Origin: Corynebacterium argentoratense DSM 44202
GTDB taxonomy: Bacteria; Actinomycetota; Actinomycetes; Mycobacteriales; Mycobacteriaceae
Assembly: GCF_000590555.1 (NCBI RefSeq)
Contig: NC_022198.1
Location: 1,854,028-1,918,027, forward strand
Direction: 5' to 3'
Length of the DNA stretch: 64,000 bases
Shown here: positions 36,517 through 45,533 of the stretch, piece by piece
How the letters are laid out: every line of letters starts with the position of its first letter
How positions within the stretch are numbered: position 1 is the first letter of the stretch
Translations under genes and position numbers: made by a program
The notes under the pieces: model-generated
The model's input: only the letters and a program-made list of their open reading frames with translations
Databases searched by the model: none
Told to the model about the DNA's origin: nothing

Positions 36517-37448
36517 CAGGGGGCCACCTCCACAGAATCAACAAACTCACGCGCGACCGACGCCGCCGACTGCTTACCCTCACCCACATTACGGTGATTC
36601 ATCTGCGTCAGCGCCTCGGTTGTCACATGGGTGTTGACATCGCGGATCACCGACGCCGCACCAACGCTCACGCTGCGCGCACGCATGACCGGCAGCACGT
36701 TTTGGGGCAGCACCATGCCCTTCGGGTCGTCCAACTGGACCAGGCCTTGGGTGGGCGTGGTCGTATAAATATCAGCAACGTCCGCGGTGCCCTCGTTGAG
36801 AGCCGCGATAGTCAGGGGGCCACCGCCGTCAGAAATCGGCACGAGATCCACCCCCACCCCATAGAGCTCCTTCAAACCGGACGGACCATAGGGGCGCTTC
36901 GACAACTCCGGGTTGCCGGCCAACCGCAAGCGCACGGGCACATCAGCCAGGTCAGCCAACGAGGCCACGTTGTGGCGCTGCGCAAAGTCTTCCGTGACCC
37001 AAAAAGCATCCTTCGACTGTGCAGCAGCGGTCTCACCGGCAACAATGCCCTCCGGCAGCACCCCACGCAACGTGCCCAGCACTTGCTCCTCGGAAGCACC
37101 GGGGTCAAGCTCCGCGCCAAAAAACTGCGCCAGATTACCCGAATACTCCGGCACAATATCCACGCTGCCCTCCTGCAGGGCAGCCATGTAGACCTCGCGG
37201 GAACCAATACCGGACTTTACCTGCACCTCGTAGCCCGCGTTCTCCAACGCCGCGGCCCACACCTGGCCGATGATCTCCGACTCCGGGAAGTTAGCCGTGC
37301 CAATCACCACCGGCCCACCCGGCGCGCCACCGCCCGCCCCTTCAGAATCGAAAGGATCGTGGCTCACACACCCCGCTAGCACCCCCAGCGACAACACGGC
37401 GCCGACCACAACGCCCACTACAGACTGTACAGACTTCATCGCTACCAT
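36516..37448 (-). CDS. Quaternary-amine (glycine betaine/choline-type) ABC transporter binding lipoprotein
   Basis: A 310-residue lipoprotein. The signal VGVVVGAVLSLGV ends in the lipobox LAGC. The mature part belongs to the OpuAC/ProX/OsmX-like family: VVIGTANFPESEIIGQVWAAAL, SREVYMAALQEGSVDIVPEYSG, DVADIYTTTPTQGLVQLDDP and NVLPVMRARSV. Such proteins bind betaine, choline, carnitine or, in EgtU-type systems, ergothioneine; the ligand here is not decided by sequence. It overlaps ugd by 1 base and begins 3 bases past the upstream permease. Confidence 0.88.
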   Translation of the reverse strand: MVAMKSVQSVVGVVVGAVLSLGVLAGCVSHDPFDSEGAGGGAPGGPVVIGTANFPESEIIGQVWAAALENAGYEVQVKSGIGSREVYMAALQEGSVDIVPEYSGNLAQFFGAELDPGASEEQVLGTLRGVLPEGIVAGETAAAQSKDAFWVTEDFAQRHNVASLADLADVPVRLRLAGNPELSKRPYGPSGLKELYGVGVDLVPISDGGGPLTIAALNEGTADVADIYTTTPTQGLVQLDDPKGMVLPQNVLPVMRARSVSVGAASVIRDVNTHVTTEALTQMNHRNVGEGKQSAASVAREFVDSVEVAP

Positions 37449-37451
37449 TTC

Positions 37452-38075
37452 TTAAACCTTCCGCCCCTTCAACACAAGCGCGAACAGACCATCAACCACC
37501 AGTGCTAACACCGTCACCATGACGGCACCTTTGAGCATCAGCGGGTAATCGCGCAGCGCCATCCCATCCAACAAGTACCTGCCTAAACCTCCAAGGCCCA
37601 CGTATGCGGCGATGGTGGCGGTTGCAATAACCTGCAACGCACACGATCGGATGCCGCCCAGGATCGTCGGCAATGCCAGCGGCAATTCCACCGACCACAC
37701 CACCTGGCGCGTGTTTAGGCCCATAGCCACCGCGGCGTCAACAATCGGGCGCGGAATCGACACCACTCCCGACTGCGCCGCTGCCAACACCGGCGGAACC
37801 GCCAGCACCACCAGCACGATCGTCGACGGCACCAAAGGCATGCGCACACCCAAGGGCAACGCGAGGGTCAGCCACGTCAGCAAACCCAACGTCGGTAATG
37901 CGCGCAGCACCCCAAAGACCGCCAGCATCACATTGCGGCCCCGACCCGAATGCCCAATCGCCACGCCAAGCGGCAAACCGATCAGCACCGCAAAGCCGAC
38001 GGCCAGCGCAGAGTAACCGACGTGCTGGCCCAACACCTGCAGCTCATTGCCCCACTCTATGCCCACGGCAAACAC
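37452..38075 (-). CDS. ABC transporter permease, OpuCB/OpuCD type
   Basis: A 207-residue inner-membrane protein with about five to six helices. The binding-protein-dependent transport motif AAVAMGLNTRQVVWSVELPLALPTILGGI is the EAA loop that docks on the ATPase. GTG 38075 overlaps the preceding permease by 19 bases. A GTG nine bases later (38066, VGIEWGNELQ) is better spaced from GGGGAAGG and may be the true start. It pairs with the next permease to form the channel. Confidence 0.88.
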   Translation of the reverse strand: MFAVGIEWGNELQVLGQHVGYSALAVGFAVLIGLPLGVAIGHSGRGRNVMLAVFGVLRALPTLGLLTWLTLALPLGVRMPLVPSTIVLVVLAVPPVLAAAQSGVVSIPRPIVDAAVAMGLNTRQVVWSVELPLALPTILGGIRSCALQVIATATIAAYVGLGGLGRYLLDGMALRDYPLMLKGAVMVTVLALVVDGLFALVLKGRKV

Positions 38076-38683
38076 ACCTTCCCCACTGCGATTAGCACGG
38101 CGTCAAACACCGCAGCCAGCACGGCCGTCAGCACCACGCCGACGATGATCTCCGCCGGATAGTCACGCGCGAACCCGTCCGTAAACAGCGTCCCTAAGCT
38201 GGTCACGCCGATCAGGGCACCCACGCTGACCAAACTGATCGTGCTGGCGCTCACCACCCGCAGGCCTGCCAACAGCACCGGCCCGGCCAGCGGCAGCTCC
38301 ACCATCAGCACACGCTTCCACAGCGGATAGCCAACGGCGATCGCCGCTTCCACTGGCTGCCGCGCCAAGCCGGCAAACGCATCCACGGCGGTGCGCAGCA
38401 TCAGCGCAACACCGTACAGGCTCAGTGCAATCATCACGTTGTAGGGCGACAGCACAGACGTGCCCACGATCAGCGGCAGCACGACAAACAGCGCCAGCGA
38501 AGGGATCGCGTACAACACCCCCGATGACGCCGCGGCCACCTTACGCAGCCACGCATTCCGCGCACCCAACCAGCCCAATGGCACCGCTACCAGCGCAGAT
38601 ACCAGCACCGGCGGCCATGACAGCGCCGCATGCTGCCACAGTAGATGCGCCAGGTAGTGCAACTGTTCGGTGCTTACACTCAT
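38057..38683 (-). CDS. ABC transporter permease, OpuCB/OpuCD type
   Basis: A 208-residue membrane protein, paralogous to its downstream neighbour. MSVSTEQLHYLAHLLWQHAA is followed by helices VLVSALVAVPLGWLGA and LYAIPSLALFVVLPLIVG and the docking loop AIAVGYPLWKRVLMVELPLAGP. The ATG lies one base past the ATPase stop. Two different permeases with one ATPase and one binding protein is the standard OpuC/Osm layout. Confidence 0.88.
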   Translation of the reverse strand: MSVSTEQLHYLAHLLWQHAALSWPPVLVSALVAVPLGWLGARNAWLRKVAAASSGVLYAIPSLALFVVLPLIVGTSVLSPYNVMIALSLYGVALMLRTAVDAFAGLARQPVEAAIAVGYPLWKRVLMVELPLAGPVLLAGLRVVSASTISLVSVGALIGVTSLGTLFTDGFARDYPAEIIVGVVLTAVLAAVFDAVLIAVGKVCLPWA

Positions 38684-38684
38684 A

Positions 38685-39500
38685 TCAAGCGTCCCCCTGG
38701 ACGAAAGCTGTCACGCGCCCGTGTCTATCAACAATGACGTCGCGACCGTCCCTGCGCTGCACAGACACGACACGGTCCTGAACGCCGACGAAGTCCGCTA
38801 CAAAGTCATTAGCTGGTTGTGTGATCAGTTCTTCTGCGGTTCCGGCTTGCTCGATGCGCCCCCTCTGGCCGAGTAGGACAATCTGGTCCCCTAGTAAAAA
38901 GGCTTCTTCAATATCGTGTGTCACCATCACGATGGTCTTGTTCAGGCGGCGCTTGAGGTCCAACACCTGGTTTTGCAGGTCTCGGCGCACCAGGGGATCA
39001 ATGGCACTGAAGGGTTCGTCCATGATCATGATTGCTGGGTCGTCGGCCAGAGCGCGTGCGATCCCGACGCGTTGAGCTTGCCCGCCTGACAGTTCCCTCG
39101 GGTAGCGCTTCGCCAGCGCCCTATCTAGACCGAGATCATCCATCAGTTCGAAGGCGCGCTCCCGGCACTGAGCTTTGGGCACTTTGTTCAACCGGGGCAC
39201 TGTACAAATATTGTCGAGCACGGTTCGGTGCGGCATCAGGCCAGAATCCTGCATCACGTAGCCGATCCGCCTGCGCAGCCGCACCGGATCTTCCTCCGCA
39301 CTATCCGCGCCGTCAATAAGCACCCGGCCAGACGTGGGCGTCACCATCCGGTTGATCATCCGCACCAAGGTGGTTTTACCCGACCCAGAGCTGCCGACAA
39401 ACACCGTTGTCTGGCCGCGGGGAATCTGGAAAGAGAAATCCTCGACGGCGGGAGCCGCAGCCCCCGGATACTTCTTAGATACGTGCTCGAAAACAATCAT
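38685..39500 (-). CDS. ABC transporter ATP-binding protein (quaternary-amine uptake type)
   Basis: A 271-residue ATPase. Walker A is [13 protein letters not shown], the Q-loop is [15 protein letters not shown], the signature [16 protein letters not shown], Walker [14 protein letters not shown] and the H-loop [10 protein letters not shown]. It lacks the two CBS domains of OpuCA/ProV that sense ionic strength; after [11 protein letters not shown] only a short [13 protein letters not shown] tail remains. ATG 39500 overlaps the dcd stop as ATGA. Confidence 0.92.
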   Translation of the reverse strand: MIVFEHVSKKYPGAAAPAVEDFSFQIPRGQTTVFVGSSGSGKTTLVRMINRMVTPTSGRVLIDGADSAEEDPVRLRRRIGYVMQDSGLMPHRTVLDNICTVPRLNKVPKAQCRERAFELMDDLGLDRALAKRYPRELSGGQAQRVGIARALADDPAIMIMDEPFSAIDPLVRRDLQNQVLDLKRRLNKTIVMVTHDIEEAFLLGDQIVLLGQRGRIEQAGTAEELITQPANDFVADFVGVQDRVVSVQRRDGRDVIVDRHGRVTAFVQGDA

Positions 39501-40060
39501 CGGAAATTCAAATACGCCTTTGACGGAGTCGGGCCGCGCTGCCCCTGGTACTTAGAGCCCAAGCTACCTGCACCGTACGGCGTTTCTGCGGGGCTGGACA
39601 TTCTGAACAACGCCAGCTGGCCGACCTTCATCCCCGGCCACAGCGTGATCGGCAGGTTCGCCACATTCGACAACTCCAAGGTGATGTGGCCGGAAAAACC
39701 GGGGTCGATAAAGCCTGCGGTGGAGTGCGTCAGCAAACCCAACCGCCCCAAAGAGGACTTGCCTTCCAGGCGACCCGCGAGGTTAGCCGGCAGGGTGAAC
39801 TTTTCTAGCGTCGCCCCCAGGACGAACTCGCCCGGGTGCAGCACGAAAGGCTCATCCTCTGCGACCTCGACCAGGGTGGTCAGCTCATCCTGCTGCAGCT
39901 TCGGATCAATGTGGGTGTAGCGGGAGTTATTGAACACCCGGAAGAAGCGATCCATCCGCACGTCAATGCTGGACGGTTGGATGAGCGCGGCGTCAAAAGG
40001 TTCAATAACCAGGTCGCCGGCGTCAATAGTGGCACGAATATCACGATCAGAAAGAAGCAC
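39497..40060 (-). CDS. dcd: dCTP deaminase
   Basis: Deaminates dCTP to dUTP, a source of dTTP; some actinobacterial forms also hydrolyse dUTP to dUMP. The protein has about 187 residues. [20 protein letters not shown] starts at GTG 40060 with GGTGGA close upstream. [20 protein letters not shown] contains the catalytic Ser/Arg and Glu region, and [14 protein letters not shown] and [13 protein letters not shown] match. It leads the operon with the ABC transporter and ugd. Confidence 0.95.
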   Translation of the reverse strand: MLLSDRDIRATIDAGDLVIEPFDAALIQPSSIDVRMDRFFRVFNNSRYTHIDPKLQQDELTTLVEVAEDEPFVLHPGEFVLGATLEKFTLPANLAGRLEGKSSLGRLGLLTHSTAGFIDPGFSGHITLELSNVANLPITLWPGMKVGQLALFRMSSPAETPYGAGSLGSKYQGQRGPTPSKAYLNFR

Positions 40061-40103
40061 GTCCACCAGTCTAACCAACCAACCCCTGGTAATGTGGCTT
40101 GCG

Positions 40104-40814
40104 ATGTTAGAAACACTGCTGCTCGCCGCACCGGATACGGGAAGTTTCGGCTTGAGCGATATCCTGTATTACTTCAAACACGTCGATGAGATGCTCATCG
40201 CGCTCGGCCCTTACGTGCTGGGCATCACCTGCCTGATCGTCTTCATTGAATCAGGTGTGCTGTTTCCCTTCCTCCCCGGCGACTCCCTCATTTTCACCGC
40301 CGGCCTGCTGCACGACAAGCTGGGCCTGAACCTGTGGGTGTTGATGTTCAGCGTGTTCTTGTGCGCGTTGGCAGGTGACCATGTTGGTTATTTCCTTGGC
40401 CGTCGCTTTGGTCGCAAGCTGTTTAAGGACAACGCGCGCGTGCTTAAAACCGAGCACCTGCGTTCCGCCGAGGCCTTCTTCGAGAAGTACGGTGGTGCGG
40501 CGCTGGTCATGGGGCGTTTCGTTCCGATCGTCCGAACTTACACCCCCCTGGCTGCAGGCATCGCTAAATTCCACTACCCCCGCTACCTGCGCTGGGATCT
40601 GCTCGGCGTCTCCCTGTGGGGTCTGGGGCTGACCTTCCTTGGTTCTCGCCTTGGTGGCATCGACTGGATCACCAACAACATCGAGGTGTTGGCGATGGTC
40701 ATCATCTTTGTGTCGTTGCTGCCGGTGATGATCAAGGGCCTCCAGGGTTACATGAAGAAGCGCCGTGGAGTGGCCGCCGCAGCAGCTACTGCAGAAGTTC
40801 CCGAACAGCAGTAG
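40104..40814 (+). CDS. DedA-family membrane protein
   Basis: A 236-residue protein with about six helices. [23 protein letters not shown] is the hallmark DedA/SNARE-associated motif, with the acidic residue and the PGD turn. [28 protein letters not shown] and [12 protein letters not shown] also match. Family members flip undecaprenyl-phosphate or phospholipids and support envelope homeostasis; which lipid applies here is unknown. ATG 40104 follows TAATGT (40090-40095), a possible -10 for a leaderless start. The 3' end overlaps convergent yqeY by 29 bases. Confidence 0.9.
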   Translation: MLETLLLAAPDTGSFGLSDILYYFKHVDEMLIALGPYVLGITCLIVFIESGVLFPFLPGDSLIFTAGLLHDKLGLNLWVLMFSVFLCALAGDHVGYFLGRRFGRKLFKDNARVLKTEHLRSAEAFFEKYGGAALVMGRFVPIVRTYTPLAAGIAKFHYPRYLRWDLLGVSLWGLGLTFLGSRLGGIDWITNNIEVLAMVIIFVSLLPVMIKGLQGYMKKRRGVAAAAATAEVPEQQ

Positions 40815-41250
40815 ACACGCGCTTGCCGTCAGCCCGGCCGGCAACCAACTGTTGGGCTTGTTTCATCACGGCCCCCATCTGTTTCATGGTGGGGGCCGCA
40901 CCTGTGTCTGCTTCGACTGCGGCGATCGCCTGATTGATGACGTCGCGGAGCTCGGCGTCATCAAGCTGTGCGGGAAGGAATTCTTCCAGCACCTTTGCCT
41001 CGGCTAGTTCGTTGTCGGCTAGTTCCTGGCGGCCGGCGTCGGTGTAAATCTGCGCTGACTCGTGGCGTTTTTTCGCCTCGCGTGCCACCAGTTTGAGGAA
41101 TTGTTCCTCGTTAATGTCGTGCTTGGAGCCGGAGGTTTCTTCGACGATCACTGCGGCTAGCAGCATGCGCAGTGTTCCGGTGCGTACTTTGTCACCGTTT
41201 TTCATCGATTCGATGATGTCGGCCTGGAGGTTGTTTTTAATTTTGCTCAT
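40786..41250 (-). CDS. GatB/YqeY-domain protein
   Basis: A 154-residue helical protein beginning MSKIKNNLQADIIESMKNGD. VRTGTLRMLLAAVIVEE, REAKKRHESAQIYTDAGR and EEFLPAQLDDAELRDVINQ are typical of YqeY, which resembles the tail domain of the tRNA amidotransferase subunit GatB and may bind tRNA. The family function is not settled. A longer frame exists upstream, but the conserved start is ATG 41250. The divergent neighbour starts 31 bases away. Confidence 0.9.
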   Translation of the reverse strand: MSKIKNNLQADIIESMKNGDKVRTGTLRMLLAAVIVEETSGSKHDINEEQFLKLVAREAKKRHESAQIYTDAGRQELADNELAEAKVLEEFLPAQLDDAELRDVINQAIAAVEADTGAAPTMKQMGAVMKQAQQLVAGRADGKRVSTAVRELLQ

Positions 41251-41281
41251 GCGCTGATCATACTGTGGGATACTGTGCTGC

Positions 41282-41749
41282 GTGAATCTTTCCGCTAAGC
41301 GCACGAGTTGGCTTGTCATTGCGGTGTTTGTCCTTGGTGTGGGGGCGCTGTTTTCTTTAGTGTCCGGCAGTGAATCCGTCGGGGCCGCGCGGCGTCGCAT
41401 CGTTCGGGCCAAGGCGCTATTTGGTCGGGGGAAGGTCAAGGCCAAGCTGCGGGAGCATTTCCTGGAAAGGCACGTTTCGGCTGAAAATATTGACGTCGCG
41501 TTGGCGAAAGTCCGCAAGTTAAGCAAGGCGTCTGCGGTGCCGCCGCTACAGATTGTGCTGGAGGTGGTCGAACGCAGCCTTCACGAGAACCTGACCCACG
41601 CAGCGTTTGGAGCGCTGGTGGCTGAGCGGGTCAATGAGATCAACAAGGCGCTGGGTGTAAGGCCCGCCCGGCCGCGGCGCCACCTACAACTATGCGCCCA
41701 AGACGCCCACGGTGGCAAAGCCCCGACTGGCATAATGGATCGCACTTAG
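41282..41749 (+). CDS. Hypothetical single-pass membrane protein
   Basis: A 155-residue protein from GTG 41282. One N-terminal helix (SWLVIAVFVLGVGALFSLVS) is followed by a basic, helical cytoplasmic or peripheral domain (RRRIVRAKALFGRGKVKAKLRE, VPPLQIVLEVVERSLHENL). GATACT at 41269-41274 lies seven bases before the GTG, which suggests a leaderless transcript. No family recognised. The hydrolase gene follows after 21 bases. Confidence 0.6.
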   Translation: MNLSAKRTSWLVIAVFVLGVGALFSLVSGSESVGAARRRIVRAKALFGRGKVKAKLREHFLERHVSAENIDVALAKVRKLSKASAVPPLQIVLEVVERSLHENLTHAAFGALVAERVNEINKALGVRPARPRRHLQLCAQDAHGGKAPTGIMDRT

Positions 41750-41770
41750 CCCCTCAACGAGAGGAACACC

Positions 41771-42799
41771 ATGCGGATCCTTAAGCGCACCGTCATCGTC
41801 CTGTTGGCGGTGGTAGTTATCCTTGCCCTCGGCATTGTTGCCGCACGCTTGTACAACAACCACAAGTACCCGGCCACGCATAGCGCTGAATATTTCAAGG
41901 ATCCCACCAACCTCGATGCCTACCCACAAGAGCTCGACGGTGTAGAAATCACCCAGGTCAACGACGGCACGCTGCACGGTTTCCATCTCAAGCCGAAAGA
42001 CAAGAAGCACCCCGGCGTGATTGTCTCCTACGGTGGCTCCGAGGGAGCTGCCGGTTTCGACGATGCAGCAATGCTCGCCGCCGAAGGTTACGAAACTTTG
42101 GCGGTGTTCATGTTCGGGATGGAGGGCCAGCCTGCTGCTTTAGCTGAAGTGCCGCTGGAGCAGTTTGACGACGTTCTCGGCTACATCGATAGCCACACTG
42201 ATGGTGGCCCCATTAGCGTGATCGGCGCGTCTAAGGGGGCGGAGTACGCCCTCAACTTGGCCACCAAGTATGACGAGATTTCTGCCCTGGTGCTGCGCGC
42301 ACCCTCGGCCTACAACTTTGCGGGTTTGGATTTTTCCCAAGACAGCAAGTCGTCGTGGACGTGGAAGGGGCAGCCGCTTCCTTTCATCGATGTTAGGACT
42401 TCGAACGGGGCGGAGTTTGTGTCTAACGTTCTGCTACCGATGATTACCGGAGCACCCATTGAGTACTTGCCGACGTATGTCTCTGCAGTTGAGGAAGATA
42501 AGGATCGTACTTCCAAGCTGATTCCTGTGCAGGACACCTCGCCTGCGATCCTGCTGATTGCTGGCGGTGACGACAAGATCTGGGACAGTGCTGGGGCTGC
42601 GGAATTGATTCACAGTGAACGCCCGGAAAATACGCTTGTGAAGGTCTACCCTGATGCTGGGCATATTTTTTCCGGTAACGGCGTGCTGAGCACCCCGAAG
42701 CTGCGTATGCGGGTGGGTGGCACAGAAGAAAGTAACGCTGCGGCTGCTAAGGACAGCCAGGAGGCGATACTCGATTTCCTCTCGCAGCACCTATCCTGA
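41771..42799 (+). CDS. Membrane-anchored alpha/beta hydrolase, BAAT/acyl-CoA thioester hydrolase-like
   Basis: A 342-residue protein: an N-terminal membrane anchor (TVIVLLAVVVILALGIVAA), then an alpha/beta hydrolase. Nucleophile Ser is in ISVIGASKGAEYALNLA, the acid in LIAGGDDKIWDS and the His in YPDAGHIFSGN. These match the BAAT C-terminal domain of bile-acid-CoA acyltransferases and acyl-CoA thioesterases, but also dienelactone-hydrolase-like enzymes. Substrate unknown; an extracytoplasmic location is likely. RBS GAGAGGA precedes ATG 41771. Confidence 0.8.
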   Translation: MRILKRTVIVLLAVVVILALGIVAARLYNNHKYPATHSAEYFKDPTNLDAYPQELDGVEITQVNDGTLHGFHLKPKDKKHPGVIVSYGGSEGAAGFDDAAMLAAEGYETLAVFMFGMEGQPAALAEVPLEQFDDVLGYIDSHTDGGPISVIGASKGAEYALNLATKYDEISALVLRAPSAYNFAGLDFSQDSKSSWTWKGQPLPFIDVRTSNGAEFVSNVLLPMITGAPIEYLPTYVSAVEEDKDRTSKLIPVQDTSPAILLIAGGDDKIWDSAGAAELIHSERPENTLVKVYPDAGHIFSGNGVLSTPKLRMRVGGTEESNAAAAKDSQEAILDFLSQHLS

Positions 42800-42800
42800 C

Positions 42801-43010
42801 AATGAAGCACTACCCCCATTTGAGGCCTGCCCCTCAGCTCGAGACAAACAGGCTTTCACTTGGCTCCTAGCCGCCAGCACCGTCAGCGGGTCGCCACGAT
42901 CTCGAAGCCAAGAACAGGTTACGTTCATCAAGGAGCTGAGAAGCGCGGAACCCAGCCTAGACCTTAAAACTGCTACCTACCTCGCCCAAGCAGCGGCAAA
43001 GGCTTCGTAA
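42801..43010 (+). other. Possible gene remnant between the hydrolase gene and tRNA-Gly
   Basis: An open frame reads AFTWLLAASTVSGSPRSRSQ, then EQVTFIKELRSAEPSLDLKT and a TAA at 43008-43010. It has protein-like composition but no start codon or RBS of its own. It could be the 3' end of a lost gene, perhaps from an element once inserted by the tRNA. I cannot assign a family. The next 270 bases, to the tRNA terminator, are AT-rich with no ORF; they carry TGCCCACATT twice (43203-43212 and 43215-43224). Confidence 0.35.
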
Positions 43011-43283
43011 CGGAAGCTCCCGACACAGGGTCATCACCCCGCCGCTGGACTAGGCACTAGTTTCCGCCTATGAGTTCGGTCTAATTTCAAGTAATCCTGT
43101 ATCTAGAATCAGATCCAAAAAATCGGATGTTGTAGATACGGACGGTTTGGCGAATTTACGTCCGTTTCAATTTTTAGCGCTCTAGCCAGCTATTTTTTAG
43201 CGTGCCCACATTCTTGCCCACATTTTTTGGTACGCCTTTTTATGCTCTGACCTGCGGTTTAAGATCCCACAGCAAAGAAAAGG

Positions 43284-43309
43284 CCCTCTAAAACTGCAGT
43301 TCTAGAGGG
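43284..43309 (-). terminator. Terminator of tRNA-Gly
   Basis: CCCTCTA (43284-43290) and TAGAGGG (43303-43309) close a nearly perfect 26-base palindrome (one mismatch). On the minus strand CCTTTTCTTT follows. It lies 6 bases past the tRNA 3' end. Confidence 0.85.
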
Positions 43310-43315
43310 GTTTGG

Positions 43316-43386
43316 AGCCGATGACGGGAATCGAACCCGCGCCGCCTGCTTGGGAAGCAGGAGTTCTACCATTGAACTACATCGGC
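43316..43386 (-). tRNA. tRNA-Gly (anticodon CCC)
   Basis: The minus strand begins GCCGATGTAGTTCAATGG and ends with the complementary CATCGGC plus discriminator U; total 71 bases. The anticodon arm is CCTGC-TTCCCAA-GCAGG, giving anticodon CCC (glycine GGG codons). The T arm is GCGGG-TTCGATT-CCCGT. No CCA is encoded. It stands alone, with its own terminator. Confidence 0.95.
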
Positions 43387-43475
43387 AAATCCGTAACTAC
43401 AAACGCTCGGACAAAAAGACGATACCCCGCCCGCAGTGATTTTTTCAAACACCGCAGGCAGGTTGCGCATCACCC

Positions 43476-45533
43476 CTAAAGGTTAATGGCAGGGTGCAGA
43501 CGCTTCATCGTCCACATGCGGTCCCTCCTAGCACACAGTGCAGTGAGGAACAACGCCAACCCAGTAATCACGGCCACGGCAAACAAAGCTTGAGCCAAGC
43601 GGTGATCAACGTTGCCGTACATCAATTGCCTGAAACCATTAACCGAGTAGGTCATTGGGTTAATCGGGTGCAGCCAAGCAAAGATCTTCGGCTCTGTCTC
43701 CACCGGGTAGAGGCCACCAGATGCCAGGATCTGGAACATCAACAGTGACATCGCGGCAACCTTGCCTGGTCCTGGGCCAAGCGCGACGTTAAGCATCTGG
43801 TTAACTGCAGTGAACATAATGGACACGGCCATAGCGAACAACAGCAATCCGATGGGGTACTTCGGATCCATCCCGACGCCGAAAATGGTCACCGCCACCA
43901 CGACGGTTGCCTGCAGAATCGAAATGAGGCCTGCGGGGAAAAGACCGTCCAGTGTCGCACGCAAGGGGGCCACACCGCTGGCGACAGCACGGTTCTGCAT
44001 GGGGCGCAGCAACAAGAAGATGATGATGCCGCCGATGAACAGCGCCAGGGAGAAGAAGAAGGGGGCCAGGCCGCCACCGAAGGTGTTGTTTCCGGCTTCG
44101 TTAGTTTGCTGCAGAGCGACAGGTCCTCCGAGGACGCTTGCGGTGTGTTCGCGTTGCGCGGTGCTCCACTGCGGTACGGCTTCGGATCCTTCCCGCAGCT
44201 TGGTGGACAGGGTGCCTGCACCGTCGTCGAGTTTCTTGGCGCCTTCGTCTAGCTTGCCCAAACCACCAGACAGTTTGGTTGCTGCTTCCGCGAGCGGAAC
44301 AGTGCCCTCTGCCTTCAGTTTGTCTGTGCCTTGGGCTAGCTGGTGGGCACCGTCATTGAGTTGAGTGATGCCTGATTGCAGCTCGCCAAGCTTGCCTGGG
44401 AGCTGACCTGTGCCGGAATGCAATTGATCGAAACCGCTGCGAAATGGTGCGTTCGGGTCTGACAGCTGGTAGGCCAGTTGGCTTGTCCCACCCGCCAGTT
44501 GGTTGATTTGCTGGGTTGCGGGAGCGTTGGCGCCAAGGCCTTGCGTGTCGAGCTGGTAGGCCAGTTGGTCGAGCTGTCGCACTGCGTCTGCGGTGCCGGC
44601 GACTCCGCGCAGCTGGTTGGCCAGCTGGCGTACCTGTGCCGATGCATTTGTCTGGGTCGCGGTGACCTGGTCAAGCTGGGTCTTCAGCTGTTGGACACCG
44701 TTGTTGATCTGCGTTGCGCCAGCACCGAGTTCATCAACGCCGCCACTGAGCTGGTCAACGCCGGTAGTGAGTTGCTGGAGTTTCACAGTGGCGCTATCGA
44801 CGCCATCAGCGAGGGTTTGTGTGCCATCGGCGAGTTTGTGCGCGCCGGCGCCGAGTTCACCGAGTTTTTCGTCTACGGTTCCTGCGCCGGTGGCGAGTTT
44901 GTCTGCGCCGGCGGTCGCGGTGTCGAGCCCCTGGGACAATTCACCTGCACCTTCAGCGAGTTTCCCTGCACCATCGGCAGCCTGGGTTAGGCCTGTGCCG
45001 GCACTCTGAATTCCAACGAGTACCTTGTCAATAGCTTGGCTACCGATTTCTTCTGAGATCACCGGCAGCATGGTGCGCATGACGTTCTCACCGATCATCG
45101 TGGAGAGATAGCCGTTGGTGTCGTTGTAGGTGGTTTTGATGACGGCTTGGCGGGGTTCGTCGCCTGCCGGCGAGGCTACTGCCTCGGAGAAATCTGGGGT
45201 CAGCTCGACAACGAAGTAGTATTTGCCGTCTTTGACTCCGTCCAACGCGTCCTGTTTGGACACGAAGTCGAAGTGGATTTCGTCTTTACCTTTGAGGTTG
45301 TCGACGATTTGGTCACCTGCGTTGAGTTTTTCACCCTTGACGACGGTGCCTTTGTCTTCGTTGACGAAGGCGATGGGTAGTTTGTTGACGTTGCCGAAGG
45401 GGTTCCAGAAAGCCCAGAGGTACAGCGCCGAGTACAGCAGGGGCATGAGGATGATCGCGGCGATGGCGATGCGTCCGAGTTTTGTGCGGCCGAAGCGTTT
45501 GAGTTCGGTCCCTAGGTTAAATCCGGAGATCAT
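43476..45533 (-). CDS. YhgE/Pip-domain ABC-2-type membrane exporter
   Basis: A 685-residue protein. One N-terminal helix (IAIAAIILMPLLYSALYLWA) is followed by NPFGNVNKLPIAFVNEDKGT, the YhgE/Pip N-terminal motif. A long extracytoplasmic region (about 175-470) is made of heptad-like units (AAGADKLATGAGTVDEKLGE, GVDQLSGGVDELGAGATQIN) predicted as coiled coil. The last five helices carry the ABC-2 permease part (LILASGGLYPVETEPKIFAW, INPMTYSVNGFRQL). Relatives include phage-infection protein Pip and ESX EsaA. The stop of the ATPase gene overlaps its start, so they form a transporter pair. Confidence 0.88.
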   Translation of the reverse strand: MISGFNLGTELKRFGRTKLGRIAIAAIILMPLLYSALYLWAFWNPFGNVNKLPIAFVNEDKGTVVKGEKLNAGDQIVDNLKGKDEIHFDFVSKQDALDGVKDGKYYFVVELTPDFSEAVASPAGDEPRQAVIKTTYNDTNGYLSTMIGENVMRTMLPVISEEIGSQAIDKVLVGIQSAGTGLTQAADGAGKLAEGAGELSQGLDTATAGADKLATGAGTVDEKLGELGAGAHKLADGTQTLADGVDSATVKLQQLTTGVDQLSGGVDELGAGATQINNGVQQLKTQLDQVTATQTNASAQVRQLANQLRGVAGTADAVRQLDQLAYQLDTQGLGANAPATQQINQLAGGTSQLAYQLSDPNAPFRSGFDQLHSGTGQLPGKLGELQSGITQLNDGAHQLAQGTDKLKAEGTVPLAEAATKLSGGLGKLDEGAKKLDDGAGTLSTKLREGSEAVPQWSTAQREHTASVLGGPVALQQTNEAGNNTFGGGLAPFFFSLALFIGGIIIFLLLRPMQNRAVASGVAPLRATLDGLFPAGLISILQATVVVAVTIFGVGMDPKYPIGLLLFAMAVSIMFTAVNQMLNVALGPGPGKVAAMSLLMFQILASGGLYPVETEPKIFAWLHPINPMTYSVNGFRQLMYGNVDHRLAQALFAVAVITGLALFLTALCARRDRMWTMKRLHPAINL

